From assembly GCA_029961685.1 (NCBI GenBank), contig JARWKL010000010.1, positions 18,559,931 through 18,623,930 of the forward strand: 64,000 nt of DNA, read 5' to 3'. The notes below the pieces were generated by a model that was not told the origin of the DNA, made no database searches, and worked only from the letters and a program-made list of their open reading frames with translations. Positions 25,462 to 36,908 of the stretch are shown here, one piece after another; position 1 is the stretch's first letter, and each line of letters begins with the position of its first letter. Origin of the DNA: Aristolochia californica (lineage: Eukaryota; Streptophyta; Magnoliopsida; Piperales; Aristolochiaceae). Made by a program: the position numbers and the translations under genes.

Positions 25462-28400
25462 ATTGATGTGTAACGGCTATAATTTTAGTTTGAAATGACT
25501 TATGGTTTGGGAGTCAACACTCAGTTAAAAATGCCTTGCCTCCCTTTTCCGATGATTCCAAAACCTAATTTATAAAAAACTAAAAGAGTTTTACATTCCA
25601 TAAAAATCCCATATACTTTTTGGAATCATCTCTCTCAGCATTTGTGATGTACAATTTTTTTTGAAATGAAAACTTGAGTTTTCACCCTCCCAATTTTCTT
25701 GTAAACAAAAAGAAAAGGCAAATAGATCACAAGAAAATGAAAATTTTAGAGTTTAAGTTTGAAAAAAAATGAAAAATATAATAAATATAAGTGAAGAAAA
25801 TTATTTCTCACACTAAAAATGAACACCAATGTTTTTTTATCCATGTTTGGGAAATTCCACCAATACAACCCCTAATAGCATGGTGGAATTTCATAAGTAA
25901 GAGATTTCTAATTGATGCTAAGATGTTTTAAATATGGATATGAATGTCTGAAACATGTTGAAGATGGAAATGACCTAATGATCCAAAAATTTCAAGGAGT
26001 CGAAAGAAATACATTCTCATGTTAACGTGGATATTTACTAGAGCCAAACAACCCACTTTTTTCCTATTTACAAAAAGCGGACCTAACTATGATAGATCAT
26101 CGTAAAATTTTTGATCGATTAATGATGTGTAACGACTATAATTTTTCTTAGAAATGACTTATGGTTTGGGAGTCAACACTCAGGTAAAAAAGCATCACCT
26201 CCCCCCTCCCCCCCTTTCAGGTGATTACAAAACCTAAGAAATAAACAACTAAAAGTGTTTACAATCCTTAAAAATCATAGATAATTTTTTGAATTATCTC
26301 TCTCAGCATTAGTGCATTTCTATTTTGGATGTTCAATTATTTTTTAAAATCCAAACTTGAGCTTTCACTTTGCCTTTTTTCTCGTAAACAAAAAGATAAG
26401 GCAAATAGAACACAAGAAAATACAAATTTTAGAGTTCATGTATGTAAAAAATTGAAAATTATAATAAAAGTAAGGGAACAAATTTATTTCAGTCAATAAA
26501 AATGAAAACCAAAGTTTTGTTATCCGTGATTGGGAAATTCCACCAGTATAACCACTAATAGCTTGATGGAATTTCATAAGAAAGAGATTTCTAATCGATC
26601 CAAACATGTTTTTAATATGGATATGCATGCTTGAAACATGTTGAAGAGGCAAAAGACCTAATGATCCAAAAATTTCAAGGAGTAGAAAAAATTAAATACT
26701 CAAGTTGACATGTGGTGGGATATTAACCAGAGCCAAACAACCCACTTTTTGCCTATTTTAAAAAAGCGGACCTAACAATCATAGATCATCGTAAATGTTT
26801 TGATCAATTAATGTTGTGTAACGGCTATAATTTAAGTTAGAAATGACTTATGGTTTGGGAGTCAACACTCAGGTGAAAATGGCTCACCCCCCTTTCCTTT
26901 GATTGCAAAACCTAATTTATAAAAAACTAAAAGAGTTTACAATCCATAAAAATCACAGATACTTTTTGGGATGATCTCTCTCAGCATTTGTGCATTTTCA
27001 TTTTGGATGTTCAATTATTTTTCAATTCCGAACTTGAGTTTTTACTCTCCCTTTTTTCTCGTAAACAAAAATATAAAGCAAATAGATCACAACAAAATAA
27101 AAATTTTAGAGTTATGTAAGCAAAAAATTTATAACAATAATAAGATTAAGTGTAGAAAATTATTTCACGCACTTGAAATGAACACCAAAGTTTTGTAATC
27201 CATGTTAGGGAAATTCCACCAATACAACCCCTATTAGCTTGGAGGAATTTTATAAGAAAGAGATTTCTAATTGATCCTAACATGTTTTAAATATGGATAT
27301 GCATGACTGAAACATGTTGAAGATTCAAATGATCTAATGACCCAAAAATTTCGAGTAGAAAAAATTAAATTCTCTAGTTAACGTGCGGTGGGATATTTTC
27401 CAGAGCCAAACCACCTACTTTTTGCCTTGTTACAAAAAGCGAACCTAACAATCATTGATCATCGTAAATATTTCGATTAACTATTGATGTGTAATGGCTA
27501 TAATTTTATTTAGAAATGACTTATGTTTTGGGAGTCAACACTCATTTAAAAATGCCTCTCCCCCCCCATTTCCGATGATTGCAAAATCTAATTTATAAAA
27601 AACTAAAGGAGTTTACATTCTGTAAAAATCCCATATAGTTTTTGGAATTATCCCTCTCAGCATTTGTGCATTTCCATTTTGGATGTACAATTTTTTTTCA
27701 AATTCAAACTTGAGTTTTCACCCTCCCAATTTTCTTGTAAACAAAAAGAAAAGGTAAATAGGTCACTAAAAAATCAAAATTTTAGAGTTTAAGTTTGCAA
27801 AAAAATAAAAATATAATAAATATAAGTGAAGAAAATTATTTCGCACACTAAAAAGGAACACCAATGTTTTGTTATCCATGTTTGGGAAATTCCACCAATA
27901 CAACCCCTAATAGCTTGGTGGAATTTCATAAGAAAGAGATTTCTAATTGATCCTAACATGTTTTAAATATGGATATGAATGCCTGAAACATGTTGAAGAT
28001 GCAAATGACCTAATGATCCAAAAATTTCAAGGAGTCGAAATTATTAAATTCTCATGTTAACGTGCGGTGGGATATTTACTTGAGACAAACAACCCACTTT
28101 TTGCCTATTTACAAAAAGCGGTCCTAACTATGATAGATCATCGTAAAAGTTTTCATCGATTAAGGATGTGTAACGACTATAATTTTTCTTAGAAATGACT
28201 TATGTTTGGGAGTCAGCGCTCAGTTAAAAATGCATCACCCATGCCCCCCCCTTTTCTCTTGATTGCAAAACCTAAGAAATAAAAAACTCAAAGTATTTAC
28301 GATCCTTAAAAATCATAGATAATTTTTGGAATTATCTCTCTCAGCATTTGTGCATTTCCATTTTGGATGTTCAATTTTTTTTCAAATCCAAACTTGAGCT

Positions 28401-28911
28401 TTCAATCTTCCATTTTTATCGTAAACAAAAAGATATGGCAAATAGAACACAAGAAAATGAAAATTTTAGAGTTTTTGTATGCAAAAAATTGAAAATTATA
28501 TTAAATGTAAGTGAAGAAAATTATTTCACGCACTAAAAATGAACACCAAAGTTTTGTTATCCCTGTTTGGGAAATTCCACTAATACAACCACTAATAGCT
28601 TGGTGGAATTTCATAAGAAGGAGATTTTGAATTGATCCAAACCTCTTTTAAATATGGATATGCATGCCTGAAACATGTTGAAGATGCAAAAGACCTAATC
28701 ATCCAAAAATTTCAAGGAGTAGAAAAAATTAAATTCTCAACTTGACGTGTGGTGGGATATTTACCAGAGCAAAATAACCCACTTTTTGCCTATTTAAAAA
28801 AGTAGATCTAACAATCATAGATCATCGTAAATGTTTTGATCAATTAATCTTGTGTAAGGGCTATAATTTTTTTTAGAAATGACTTATGGTTTGGGAGTCA
28901 ACCCTCAGGTA
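25462..28911 (-). repeat. Family B satellite, ~3.78-kb HOR, copy 2
   Basis: Homologous to 21669-25132 monomer by monomer, starting at 'attgatgtgtaacggct', the very bases at which copy 1 begins after the orientation switch. Anchors are at 25509, 26168, 26857, 27540, 28208 and 28893. It ends at 'ctcaggtaaaaa' (about 28,911), the same monomer position at which copy 1 is broken at 25,133. Part of it (26,958 to about 28,680) is repeated again at 28,916. Confidence 0.85.
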
Positions 28912-30846
28912 AAAAGATACTTTTTGGGATGATCTCTCTCAGCATTTGTGGATTTCCATTTTGGATGTTCAATTATTTTTCAATTCCGAACTTGAGTTTT
29001 TACTCTCCCTTTTTTCTCGTAAACAAAAATATAAAGCAAATAGATCACAACAAAATAAAAAATTTAGAGTTATGTAAGCAAAAAATTTATAACAATAATA
29101 AGATTAAGTGTAGAAAATTATTTCACGCACTTGAAATGAACACCAAAGTTTCATAATCTATGTTAGGAAAATTCCACCAGTACAACCCCTATTAGCTTGG
29201 AGGAATTTTACAAGAAAGAGATTTCTAATTGATCCTAACATGTTTTAAATATGGATATGCATGACTGAAACATGTTGAAGATTCAAATGATCTAATGACC
29301 CAAAAATTTCGAGTAGAAAAAATTAAATTCTCTAGTTAACGTGCGGTGGGATATTTTCCAGAGCCAAACAACCAACTTTTTGCCTTGTTACAAAAAGCAA
29401 ACCTAACAATCATTGATCATCGTAAATGTTTTGATTAACTATTGATGTGTAACGGCTATAATTTTAGTTAGAAATGACTTATGTTTTGGGAGTCAACACT
29501 CAGTTAAAAATGCCTTCCCCCCCATTTCCGATGATTGAAAAATCTAATTTATAAAAAACTAAAGGAGTTTACATTCTGTAAAAATCCCATATAGTTTTTG
29601 GAATTATCCCTCTCAGCATTTGTGCATTTCCATTTTGGATGTACAATTTTTTTTCAAATTCAAACTTGAGTTTTCACCCTCCCAATTTTCTTGTAAACAA
29701 AAAGAAAAGGCAAATAGATCACTAAAAAATCAAAATTTTAGAGTTTAAGTTTGCAAAAAAATAAAAATATAATAAATATAAGTGAAGAAAATTATTTCGC
29801 ACACTAAAAAGGAACACCAATGTTTTGTTATCCATGTTTGGGAAATTCCACCAATACAACCCCTAATAGCTTGGTGGAATTTCATAAGAAAGAGATTTCT
29901 AATTGATCCTAACATGTTTTAAATATGGATATGAATGCCTGAAACATGTTGAAGATGCAAATGACCTAATGATCCAAAAATTTCAAGGAGTCGAAATTAT
30001 TAAATTCTCATGTTAACGTGCGGTGGGATATTTACTTGAGCCAAACAACCCACTTTTTGCCTATTTACAAAAAGCGGTCCTAACTATGATAGATCATCGT
30101 AAAAGTTTTCATCGATTAAGGATGTATAACGACTATAATTTTTCTTAGAAATGACTTATGTTTGGGAGTCAGCGCTCAGTTAAAAATGCATCACCCATGC
30201 CCCCCTTTTCTCTTGATTGCAAAACCTAAGAAATAAAAAACTCAATGTGTTTACGATCCTTAAAAATCATAGATAATTTTTGGAATTATCTCTCTCAGTA
30301 TTTGTGCATTTCCATTTTGGATGTTCAATTTTTTTTCAAATCCAAACTTGAGCTTTCAATCTTCCATTTTTATCGTAAACAAAAAGATATGGCAAATAGA
30401 ACACAAGAAAATGAAAATTTTAGAGTTTTTGTATGCAAAAAATTGAAAATTATATTAAATGTAAGTGAAGAAAATTATTTCACGCACTAAAAATGAACAC
30501 CAAAGTTTTGTTATCCGTGTTTGGGAAATTCCACCGATACAACCACTAATAGCTTGGTGGAATTTCATAAGAAAGAGATTTCGAATTGATCCAAACCTGT
30601 TTTAAATATGGATATGCATGCCTGAAACTTGTTGAAGATGCAAATGACCTAATGATCCAAAAATTTCAAAGACTAGAAAAAATTAAATTCTCAAGTTAAT
30701 GTGCAGTGGGATATTTACCAGAGCCAAACAACCCACTTTTTGCCTATTAACAAAAAGCAGACCTAACAATTATAGATCATCATAAATGTTTGATCAATTA
30801 TTGATGTGAAACCGCTATAATTTTTTTTAGAAATGACCTATGGTTT
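28912..30846 (-). repeat. Family B satellite, three-monomer partial third HOR copy
   Basis: Starts 'gatactttttgggatgatct', matching 26,958 onward at a 1,958-bp offset, and stays very close to it to about 30,640. About 80 bp, including the C-rich box, are missing at the junction, so the first monomer is 595 bp (28893 to 29488). Anchors at 29488 and 30164 carry the same 'gcgctcag' and 'catcacccatgcccc' variants as 28208. From about 30,640 the last monomer departs from its counterpart. Confidence 0.85.
29843..29950. repeat. Triple-dyad module of family B (representative copy)
   Basis: Three inverted repeats follow one another. Dyad 1: AAATTCCACCA (29843-29853) and TGGTGGAATTT (29872-29882), a perfect 11-bp stem with 18-nt spacer. 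Dyad 2: AGAAA (29887-29891) and TTTCT (29896-29900) around gaga. Dyad 3: AACATGTTT (29911-29919) and AAACATGTT (29942-29950), a perfect 9-bp stem with 22-nt spacer. The module recurs in nearly every B monomer. It is also present in the two A-type regions, with dyad 1 reduced to 8 bp, dyad 2 as AGAAA/TTTCT around tctc, and dyad 3 at 8-9 bp. The role is unknown; protein binding or RNA hairpins are inference. Confidence 0.85.
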
Positions 30847-31558
30847 GGGAGTCAACACTCAGTTAAAAATGCCTTGCCCCCCCCTTTTCCGATTATTGCA
30901 AAACCTAATTAATAAAAAACTAAAAGTGTTTACAATCCATAAAAATCACAGAAACTTTGTAGAATTATCTCTCTCAACATTTTTGCATTTTCATTTTGGA
31001 TGTTCAATTATTTTTCCAATCCATACTTGAGTTTTCAATCACCCATTTTGCTCTTAAACAAATAGATAAGGCAAATAGATTACATCAAAATAAAAATGTT
31101 AGAGTTTATGTATGCAAAAAATTAAAAACAACAATAAATGTAAGTAAATAAAATTATTTCACGCACTAAATATGAACACAAAAGTTTTGTTATCCTTATT
31201 TGGGAAATTCCACCGGTACAACCCCAAATAGCTAGGTGGAATTTTATAAGAAAGAGATTTCTAATTGATCCTAACATATTTTAAATAAGGATATGCATGA
31301 CTGTAACATGTTGAAGATGCCAATGACCAAATGATTCAAAAATTTGAGGGAGTCCAAAAAATTAAATTCTCAAGTTTACGTGCAGTGGGATAATTACCAG
31401 AGCCAAGCAATCCACTTTTTGCCAATTTAAAAAAAGCGGACCTAACAATTATAGATCATCGTAAATGTTTTGATCTATTAATGACGTGTAATGACTATAA
31501 TTTTTGTTAGGAATGACTTATGGTTTGGAAGTCAACACTCAATTCAAAATGCATCGCA

Positions 31559-31586
31559 CCCCCCCCCCCCCCCCCCCCCCCCCCCC
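31559..31586 (+). repeat. Poly-C tract, 28 C
   Basis: Pure C run in the C-rich box of the monomer anchored at 31527, preceded by 'gcatcgca' and followed by 'ttttccgatgattgc'. Confidence 0.95.
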
Positions 31587-32539
31587 TTTTCCGATGATTG
31601 CAATACCTAACATATAAAAAACTAAAAGTGTTTACGATCCTTAAAAATCATAGATAATTTTTGGAATTATCCCTGACAGCATTTGTGCATTTCCTGTTTG
31701 GATGTTCAAATTTTTTCAAATCCAAACATGAGTTTTCACTTTGCCATTTTTCACGTTAACAAAAAGTTTAGGCAAATTGATCACAAGAAAAAGAAAAATT
31801 TTAGAGTTTATGTATGCAAAAATTGAAAACTATAATAAATGTAAGTGAAGAAAATTATTTCACGCACTAAAAAGGAACACCAAAGTTTTGTTATCCTTGT
31901 TTGGGAAAATCCACCAGTACAACCCCTAATAGGTTGGTGGAATTTTATAAGAAAGAGATTTCTAATTGATCCTAACATATTTTTAATATGGATATGCATG
32001 ACTGGAAAATTTTGAAGATGCAAATGACTTAATGATCTAAAATTTTCAAGGAGTCAGAAAAAATAAATTCTCAAGTTAACGTGCGGTGGTATATTTATCA
32101 AAGCCAAACTACCCAGTTTTTACCTCTTTACAAAAAGCGGATCTAACAATCATATATCATCATAAATGTTTTGAATGATTAATGTTGTGTAACGGCTATA
32201 ATTTTTTTTAGAAATGACTTATGGTTTGGGAGTCAACACTCAATTAAAAATGCCTCGTCCCCCCACCCCCTTTTCTGATGATTGCAAAACCTAATATATA
32301 AAAAAGCTAAAAGAGTTTAGAGTCGTAAAAAAATCACATATACTTTTTGTAATTATCTCTTTCAACATTTGTGCATTTCTATTATGGATGTCCCATTTTT
32401 TTTCAAATCTGAACTTGAGTTTTCACTCTCCCATTTTACCCGTAAACAAAATGATAAGCTGAATAAATCACAACAAAATAAAAATTTAGAGTGTATGTAT
32501 GCAAAAAAGTTGGAAAGTATAATAATTGTAAGTGAAGAA

Positions 32540-32880
32540 ACTTGTTTAACGCACTAAAAATGTACACCAAAGTTTTGTTATCTTTGTTTGGGAAATTCCA
32601 CTAGTACAACCCCTAATAGCTTGGTGGAATTTTATAAGAAAGAGATCTCTAATTGATCCTAACATGTTTTAAATATGGACATGCATGCCTGAAACATGTT
32701 GAAGATGAAAATGAACACAATTTCTGTTAACCATGTTTGGAAAATTCCACCAAAACAACCCCTAATATTTTTGTGGAATTTTATAAGAAAGAGATTTCAA
32801 ATTGATCCTAACATGTTTGAAATATGAATATGCATGCCTGAAACATGTTGAAGATGGAAATGACCTAATGATCCAAAAAT
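32540..32880 (-). repeat. Internal partial duplication (~170 bp) in a B monomer
   Basis: The monomer proceeds normally to 'catgttgaagatg' at about 32,706, then returns to 'aaaatgaacaca' and repeats the triple-dyad module a second time before reaching 'gaagatggaaatgacc'. Two modules thus lie about 170 bp apart. The two copies are not identical ('taatagcttgg' in the first, 'taatatttttg' in the second), so the event is not very recent or came from exchange with a different monomer. Confidence 0.85.
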
Positions 32881-35127
32881 TTCAAGGCATAGCAAAAATT
32901 AAATTCTCAAGTTAGCATGTAGTGGGATATTTACCAAAGACAAACAACCCACATTTTGCCTATTTACAAAAAGCAGACCTAACAATCATAGATCATCGTA
33001 AATGTTTTGATCAATTAATGATGTGAAATGACTATATTTTTGTTAGAAAAAAATTATGGTTTGGGAGTGAACACTCAGTTAAAAATGCTTTGCTCTCCCA
33101 TTTTTTATGATTGCAAAACCTAATTTATAAAAAACTAAAAGAGTTTAAAATCCTTAAAAATTAGAGAAAATTTTTGGAATTATCTCTCTCAACATTTCTA
33201 CATTTTCATTTTGGATGGTCAATTATTTATCAAATCCAAACTTTGAGTTTTCACTCTCCCATTTTACTCGTAAACAAAAAGATAAGGCAAATAGATCACA
33301 ACAAAATGAAAATTTTAGAGTTTTTGTATGGAAAAAATTGAAAACTATAATAAATGTAAGTGAATAAAATTATTTCATGCACTAAAAATAAACACAAATG
33401 TTTTATTAACCCTGTTTGGGAAATTCCACCAGTATAACCCCTAATAGCTTGGTGGAATTTTATAAGAAAGAGATTTCTAATTAATCCTAACATATTTTAA
33501 ATATGGTTATGGATGCCTGAAACATGTTGAAGATGCAAAGGACCTAATGATGCAAAAATTTCAAGGAGTGGGAAAAAGTAAATTCTCGAGTTAACGTGCG
33601 GTGGGATATTTACTAGAGCCAAACAACCCACTTTTTGCCTATTTACAAAAAGTGGACCTAACAGTCATAAATCATCGTAAATGATTTGATCGATTAATGA
33701 TGTGTAACAGCTATAATTTTTGTTAGAAATTACTTCTGGTTTGGGAGTCAACACTCAGTCAAAAATGCCTCACCCCCCCTTTTTTTTATGATTGAAAAAT
33801 CTAATATATAAAAAACTAAAAGAGTTTAAAATCCTTAAAAATCATAGATACTTTTTGGAATTTTCTCTCTCAGCATTTGTGCATTTCCATTTTGGATGTT
33901 CAATATTTTTTCAAATCCAAACTTGAGTTTTCACTCTGCCTTTTTTCTTGTAAAGAAAAAATAAGGCAAAAAGATCACAAGAAAATGAAAATTTTAGAGT
34001 TTATGTATGCAAAAAATCAAAAACTATATTAAATGTAAATGAAGAAAATTATTTTACGCTCTAAAAATGAACGCCAAAGTTTTGTTATCCATGTTTGGGT
34101 AATTTCACCAGTACAACCCCGATTAGCTTGGTGGAATTTTATACGAAAGAGATTTCTAATTGATCCTAACATGTTTTAATTATGGATATGCATGCTTGAA
34201 ACATGTTGAAGATGCAAATGACCTATGATCCAAAAATTTCAAGGAGTAGAAAAAATTAAATTCTCAAGTTAACGTGTCGTGGCATATTTACCAGAACCAA
34301 ACAATCCACTTTTTTCCTATTTACAAAAAGCGAACCTAAAAATCATAGATCATCGTAAATGTTTTGATTGATTAATGCAGTGTAACGGCTATAATTTTTT
34401 CTAGAAATGACTTATGGTTTGGGAGTCAACACTCAGTAAAAAATGCCTCACCCCCCCTTTTTTATGATTGAAAAATCTACTATATAAAAAACTAAAAGAG
34501 TTTACAATCCTTAAAAATCACGGATACTTTTTGGAATTTTTTCTCTCAGAATTTGTGCATTTCCATTTTGGATGTTCAATTTTTTTTCAAATCCAAACTT
34601 GAGTTTTCACTCTGCCATTTTTCTCGTAAAGAAAAAATAAGGCAAAAAAATCACAAGAAAATGAAAATTTTAGAGTTTATGTATGCAAAAAATCAAAAAC
34701 TATATTAAATGTAAGGGAAGAAAATTATTTTACGCTCTAAAAATTAACGACAAAGTTTTGTTATCCATGTTTGGGTAATTTCACCAATACAACCCCGATT
34801 AGCTTGGTGGAATTTTATACGAAAGAGATTTCTAATTGATCCTAACATATTTTAATTATGGATATGCATGCCTGAAACATGTTGAAGATGCAAATGACCT
34901 TTGATCCAAAAATTTCAAGTAGTAGAAAAAATTAAATTCTCAAGTTAACGTGTCATGGCATATTTACCAGAGCAAAACAATCCACTTTTTTCCTATTTAC
35001 AAAAAGCGAACCTAAAAATCATAGATCATCGTAAATGTTTTGATTGATTAATGAAGTGTAACGGCTATAATTTTTTTTAGAAATGACTTATGTTTTGGGA
35101 GTCAACTCTCTGTTAAAAATACCACAA

Positions 35128-35155
35128 CCCCCCCCCCCCCCCCCCCCCCCCCCCC
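35128..35155 (+). repeat. Poly-C tract, 28 C
   Basis: Pure C run after 'aataccacaa', before 'ttttcctatgattgc', in the monomer that is later interrupted by the TRIM-like element. Confidence 0.95.
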
Positions 35156-35760
35156 TTTTCCTATGATTGCAAAACCTAATATATGAAAAACGAAAGGAGT
35201 TTACAATCCTTAAAAATGACAGATACTCTTTGAAATTATCTTTCCCAGCATTTGTACATTTCAATTTTGGATTTTCAATTTTTTTTTCAAATCCAAACTT
35301 GACTTTTCACTCTCCGATTTTTTTCGTAAAGTAAAAGAAAAGGCAAATTGATCACAATAAAAAGAAAATTTTAGAGTTTATCTATGCAAAAAATTTAAAA
35401 CTATAATAAATGTAAGTGGGAAAATAATTTCACGTACTAAAAATGATCACCAAAGTTTGGTCATCCATGTTTGGGAAATGCCACCTGTACAACCCCTAAT
35501 AGCTTGGTGGATATTGACAAGAAAGTGATTTCTAATTGATCCTAACACTTTTAAATATGAATATGCTTGCCTAAAAGATGTTGCAGATGCAAATGACCTA
35601 ATGATCCAAAAATTTCAAGGATTAGAAAAAATTAAATTCTGAAGTTAACTTGCGGTGGGATATTTTCCTGAGCCAAACAACCAAGTTTTTGGCTATTTAC
35701 ATAAAGCGGACCTAACAATCATAGATCATTGTAAATGTTTTGATCAATTAATGATATGTT

Positions 35761-35847
35761 TGTTAAACACCTAGCCAATACTACCCAAAAGACAGACCTG
35801 TTAGGAGCAGAAGACATAGGTACCTAACCCAAGACCATAACATCACA
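35761..35847 (-). repeat. Terminal direct repeat of the TRIM-like element (3' copy)
   Basis: About 87 bp; on the minus strand it begins TGTGATG and ends TTTAACA. It aligns with 36054-36148 except for scattered substitutions and an ~8-bp length difference near its minus-strand start. That divergence suggests the insertion is old. Confidence 0.83.
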
Positions 35848-35877
35848 CCCACCTTCGTGAGCCGACGACCACAGCAG

Positions 35878-35925
35878 CCCACTCTAGCAATGGCCTACTC
35901 TAGCAATAGCCCACTTTAGCGACAT
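35878..35925. repeat. Three 16-bp tandem repeats inside the TRIM-like element
   Basis: CCCACTCTAGCAATGG, CCTACTCTAGCAATAG and CCCACTTTAGCGACAT lie head to tail at 35878, 35894 and 35910. They are in the internal domain, away from the primer-binding and polypurine sites. Confidence 0.85.
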
Positions 35926-36039
35926 TGGCCGGACCTGGGTTAAGTTCCTATGGCCTACCAGTAATTTTATTTTGGCCTCTAGGTCAGCCCCTCCGCTAGG
36001 TCACCCCCTTTGGGATTTGAACTCGCAACGTGGGATCCC

Positions 36040-36051
36040 GCTCTGATACCA
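36040..36051 (-). other. Primer-binding site complementary to initiator tRNA-Met
   Basis: The plus strand reads gctctgatacca; its complement TGGTATCAGAGC is the classic plant Ty1/copia and TRIM primer-binding site. It starts two bases from the CA end of the adjoining terminal repeat, the usual spacing. Confidence 0.9.
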
Positions 36052-36053
36052 AA

Positions 36054-36148
36054 TGTCAAGCACCTAGCCAATACTACCCAAAAAACCGGCCTATTAGGAG
36101 CGGAAGACATATATACTTAACCCAGGACCATAAAACTTTAACGTCTCA
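36054..36148 (-). repeat. Terminal direct repeat of the TRIM-like element (5' copy)
   Basis: About 95 bp; on the minus strand it begins TGAGACG and ends CTTGACA. Satellite text resumes immediately after it at 'aatttttgttag'. No matching target duplication flanks the element: the left flank is 'atatgtt', the right 'aattttt', and about 8 bp of the expected monomer ('acggctat') is missing. Confidence 0.83.
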
Positions 36149-36869
36149 AATTTTTGTTAGAAATGACTTATGGTTTGGGAGTCAATTAAAAATGCCTCGC
36201 CCCCTCTTTTCCGATGATTACAAAACCTAATTTATAAAAAACTAAAAGAGTTTACAATACAAAAAAATTACAGATATTTTTTGGAATTATCTCCCTAAGA
36301 ATTTGTGCATTTTGGATGTTCAATTGTTTTTCAAATCCATACTTGAGTTTTCACTCTCCCATTTTTCTCATAAACAAAAAGATAAGGAAAAAAGATTAAA
36401 AAAATGAAAATTTCAGACTTTATCTACACAAAAAATTGAAAACTATAATAAATGGAAGTAAAGAAAAATATTTCATGCACTAAAATTGAACACCAAAGTT
36501 TTGTTATCCATGTTTGGGAAATTTCGCTAGTACAACCCCTAATAGCTTGGTGGAATTTTATAAGAAAGAGATTCCTAATTCATCCTAACTTGTTTTAAAT
36601 ATGGATATGCATGTATGAGACATGTTTAAGATGCAAATGATCTAATGATCCAAAAAATTCAAGGTAGAAAAAATTAAATTCTCAAGTTAACGTCCTGTGG
36701 GATATTTACAAGAGCCAAACAACCCAGTTTTTGCCTATTAAGAAAAAGAGGATCTAACAATCATAGATCATCATAAATGTTTTGATTGATTAATGATGTG
36801 TAATGGCTAAAATGATTTTTAGAAATGACTTATGGTTTGGGAGTCAACAATCTATTAAAAATGCATCGC

Positions 36870-36908
<39 letters not shown>

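Larger units (their letters stand above)
30847..35760 (-). repeat. Family B satellite, diverged monomers
   Basis: Reverse-oriented monomers with anchors at 30847, 31527, 32228, 33063, 33743, 34421 and 35097. The 32228 monomer is 835 bp because of an internal partial duplication. The monomers at 33743 and 34421 are very alike (shared 'gtaatttcacca', 'ttatacgaaag' and 'gattgaaaaatct'), a recent single-monomer duplication. Otherwise monomers differ freely. No gene is seen. Confidence 0.9.
35761..36148 (-). mobile_element. TRIM-like miniature LTR retrotransposon (Copia-type PBS), minus strand
   Basis: A 388-bp non-satellite insert flanked by terminal direct repeats, 35761-35847 and 36054-36148, which share 'cacctagccaatactaccca' and further text. 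Read on the minus strand, each repeat starts TG and ends CA. Two bases after the first one comes TGGTATCAGAGC (36051 down to 36040), the standard complement of plant initiator tRNA-Met 3' ends used for priming. A purine-rich GAAGGTGGG (35856 down to 35848) sits just before the second, as a polypurine tract should. The internal part is about 206 bp with no coding capacity. This organisation defines TRIM elements, which depend on enzymes from autonomous elements. It could instead be an internally deleted larger Copia element. Confidence 0.87.

Noticed and set aside
33743..35097. A separate regular HOR at 33.7-35.1 kb
   Set aside because: Only two adjacent monomers are unusually similar; this is a single-monomer duplication, not a repeated multi-monomer unit.
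36040..36051. Part of a tRNA gene
   Set aside because: Only 12 bases match an initiator tRNA-Met 3' end, in complement, next to an LTR end. That is a primer-binding site; no cloverleaf is present.
35761..36148. Cassandra-type TRIM with 5S rRNA promoter
   Set aside because: The terminal repeats are under 100 bp and I see no 5S box A/C-like internal promoter text.
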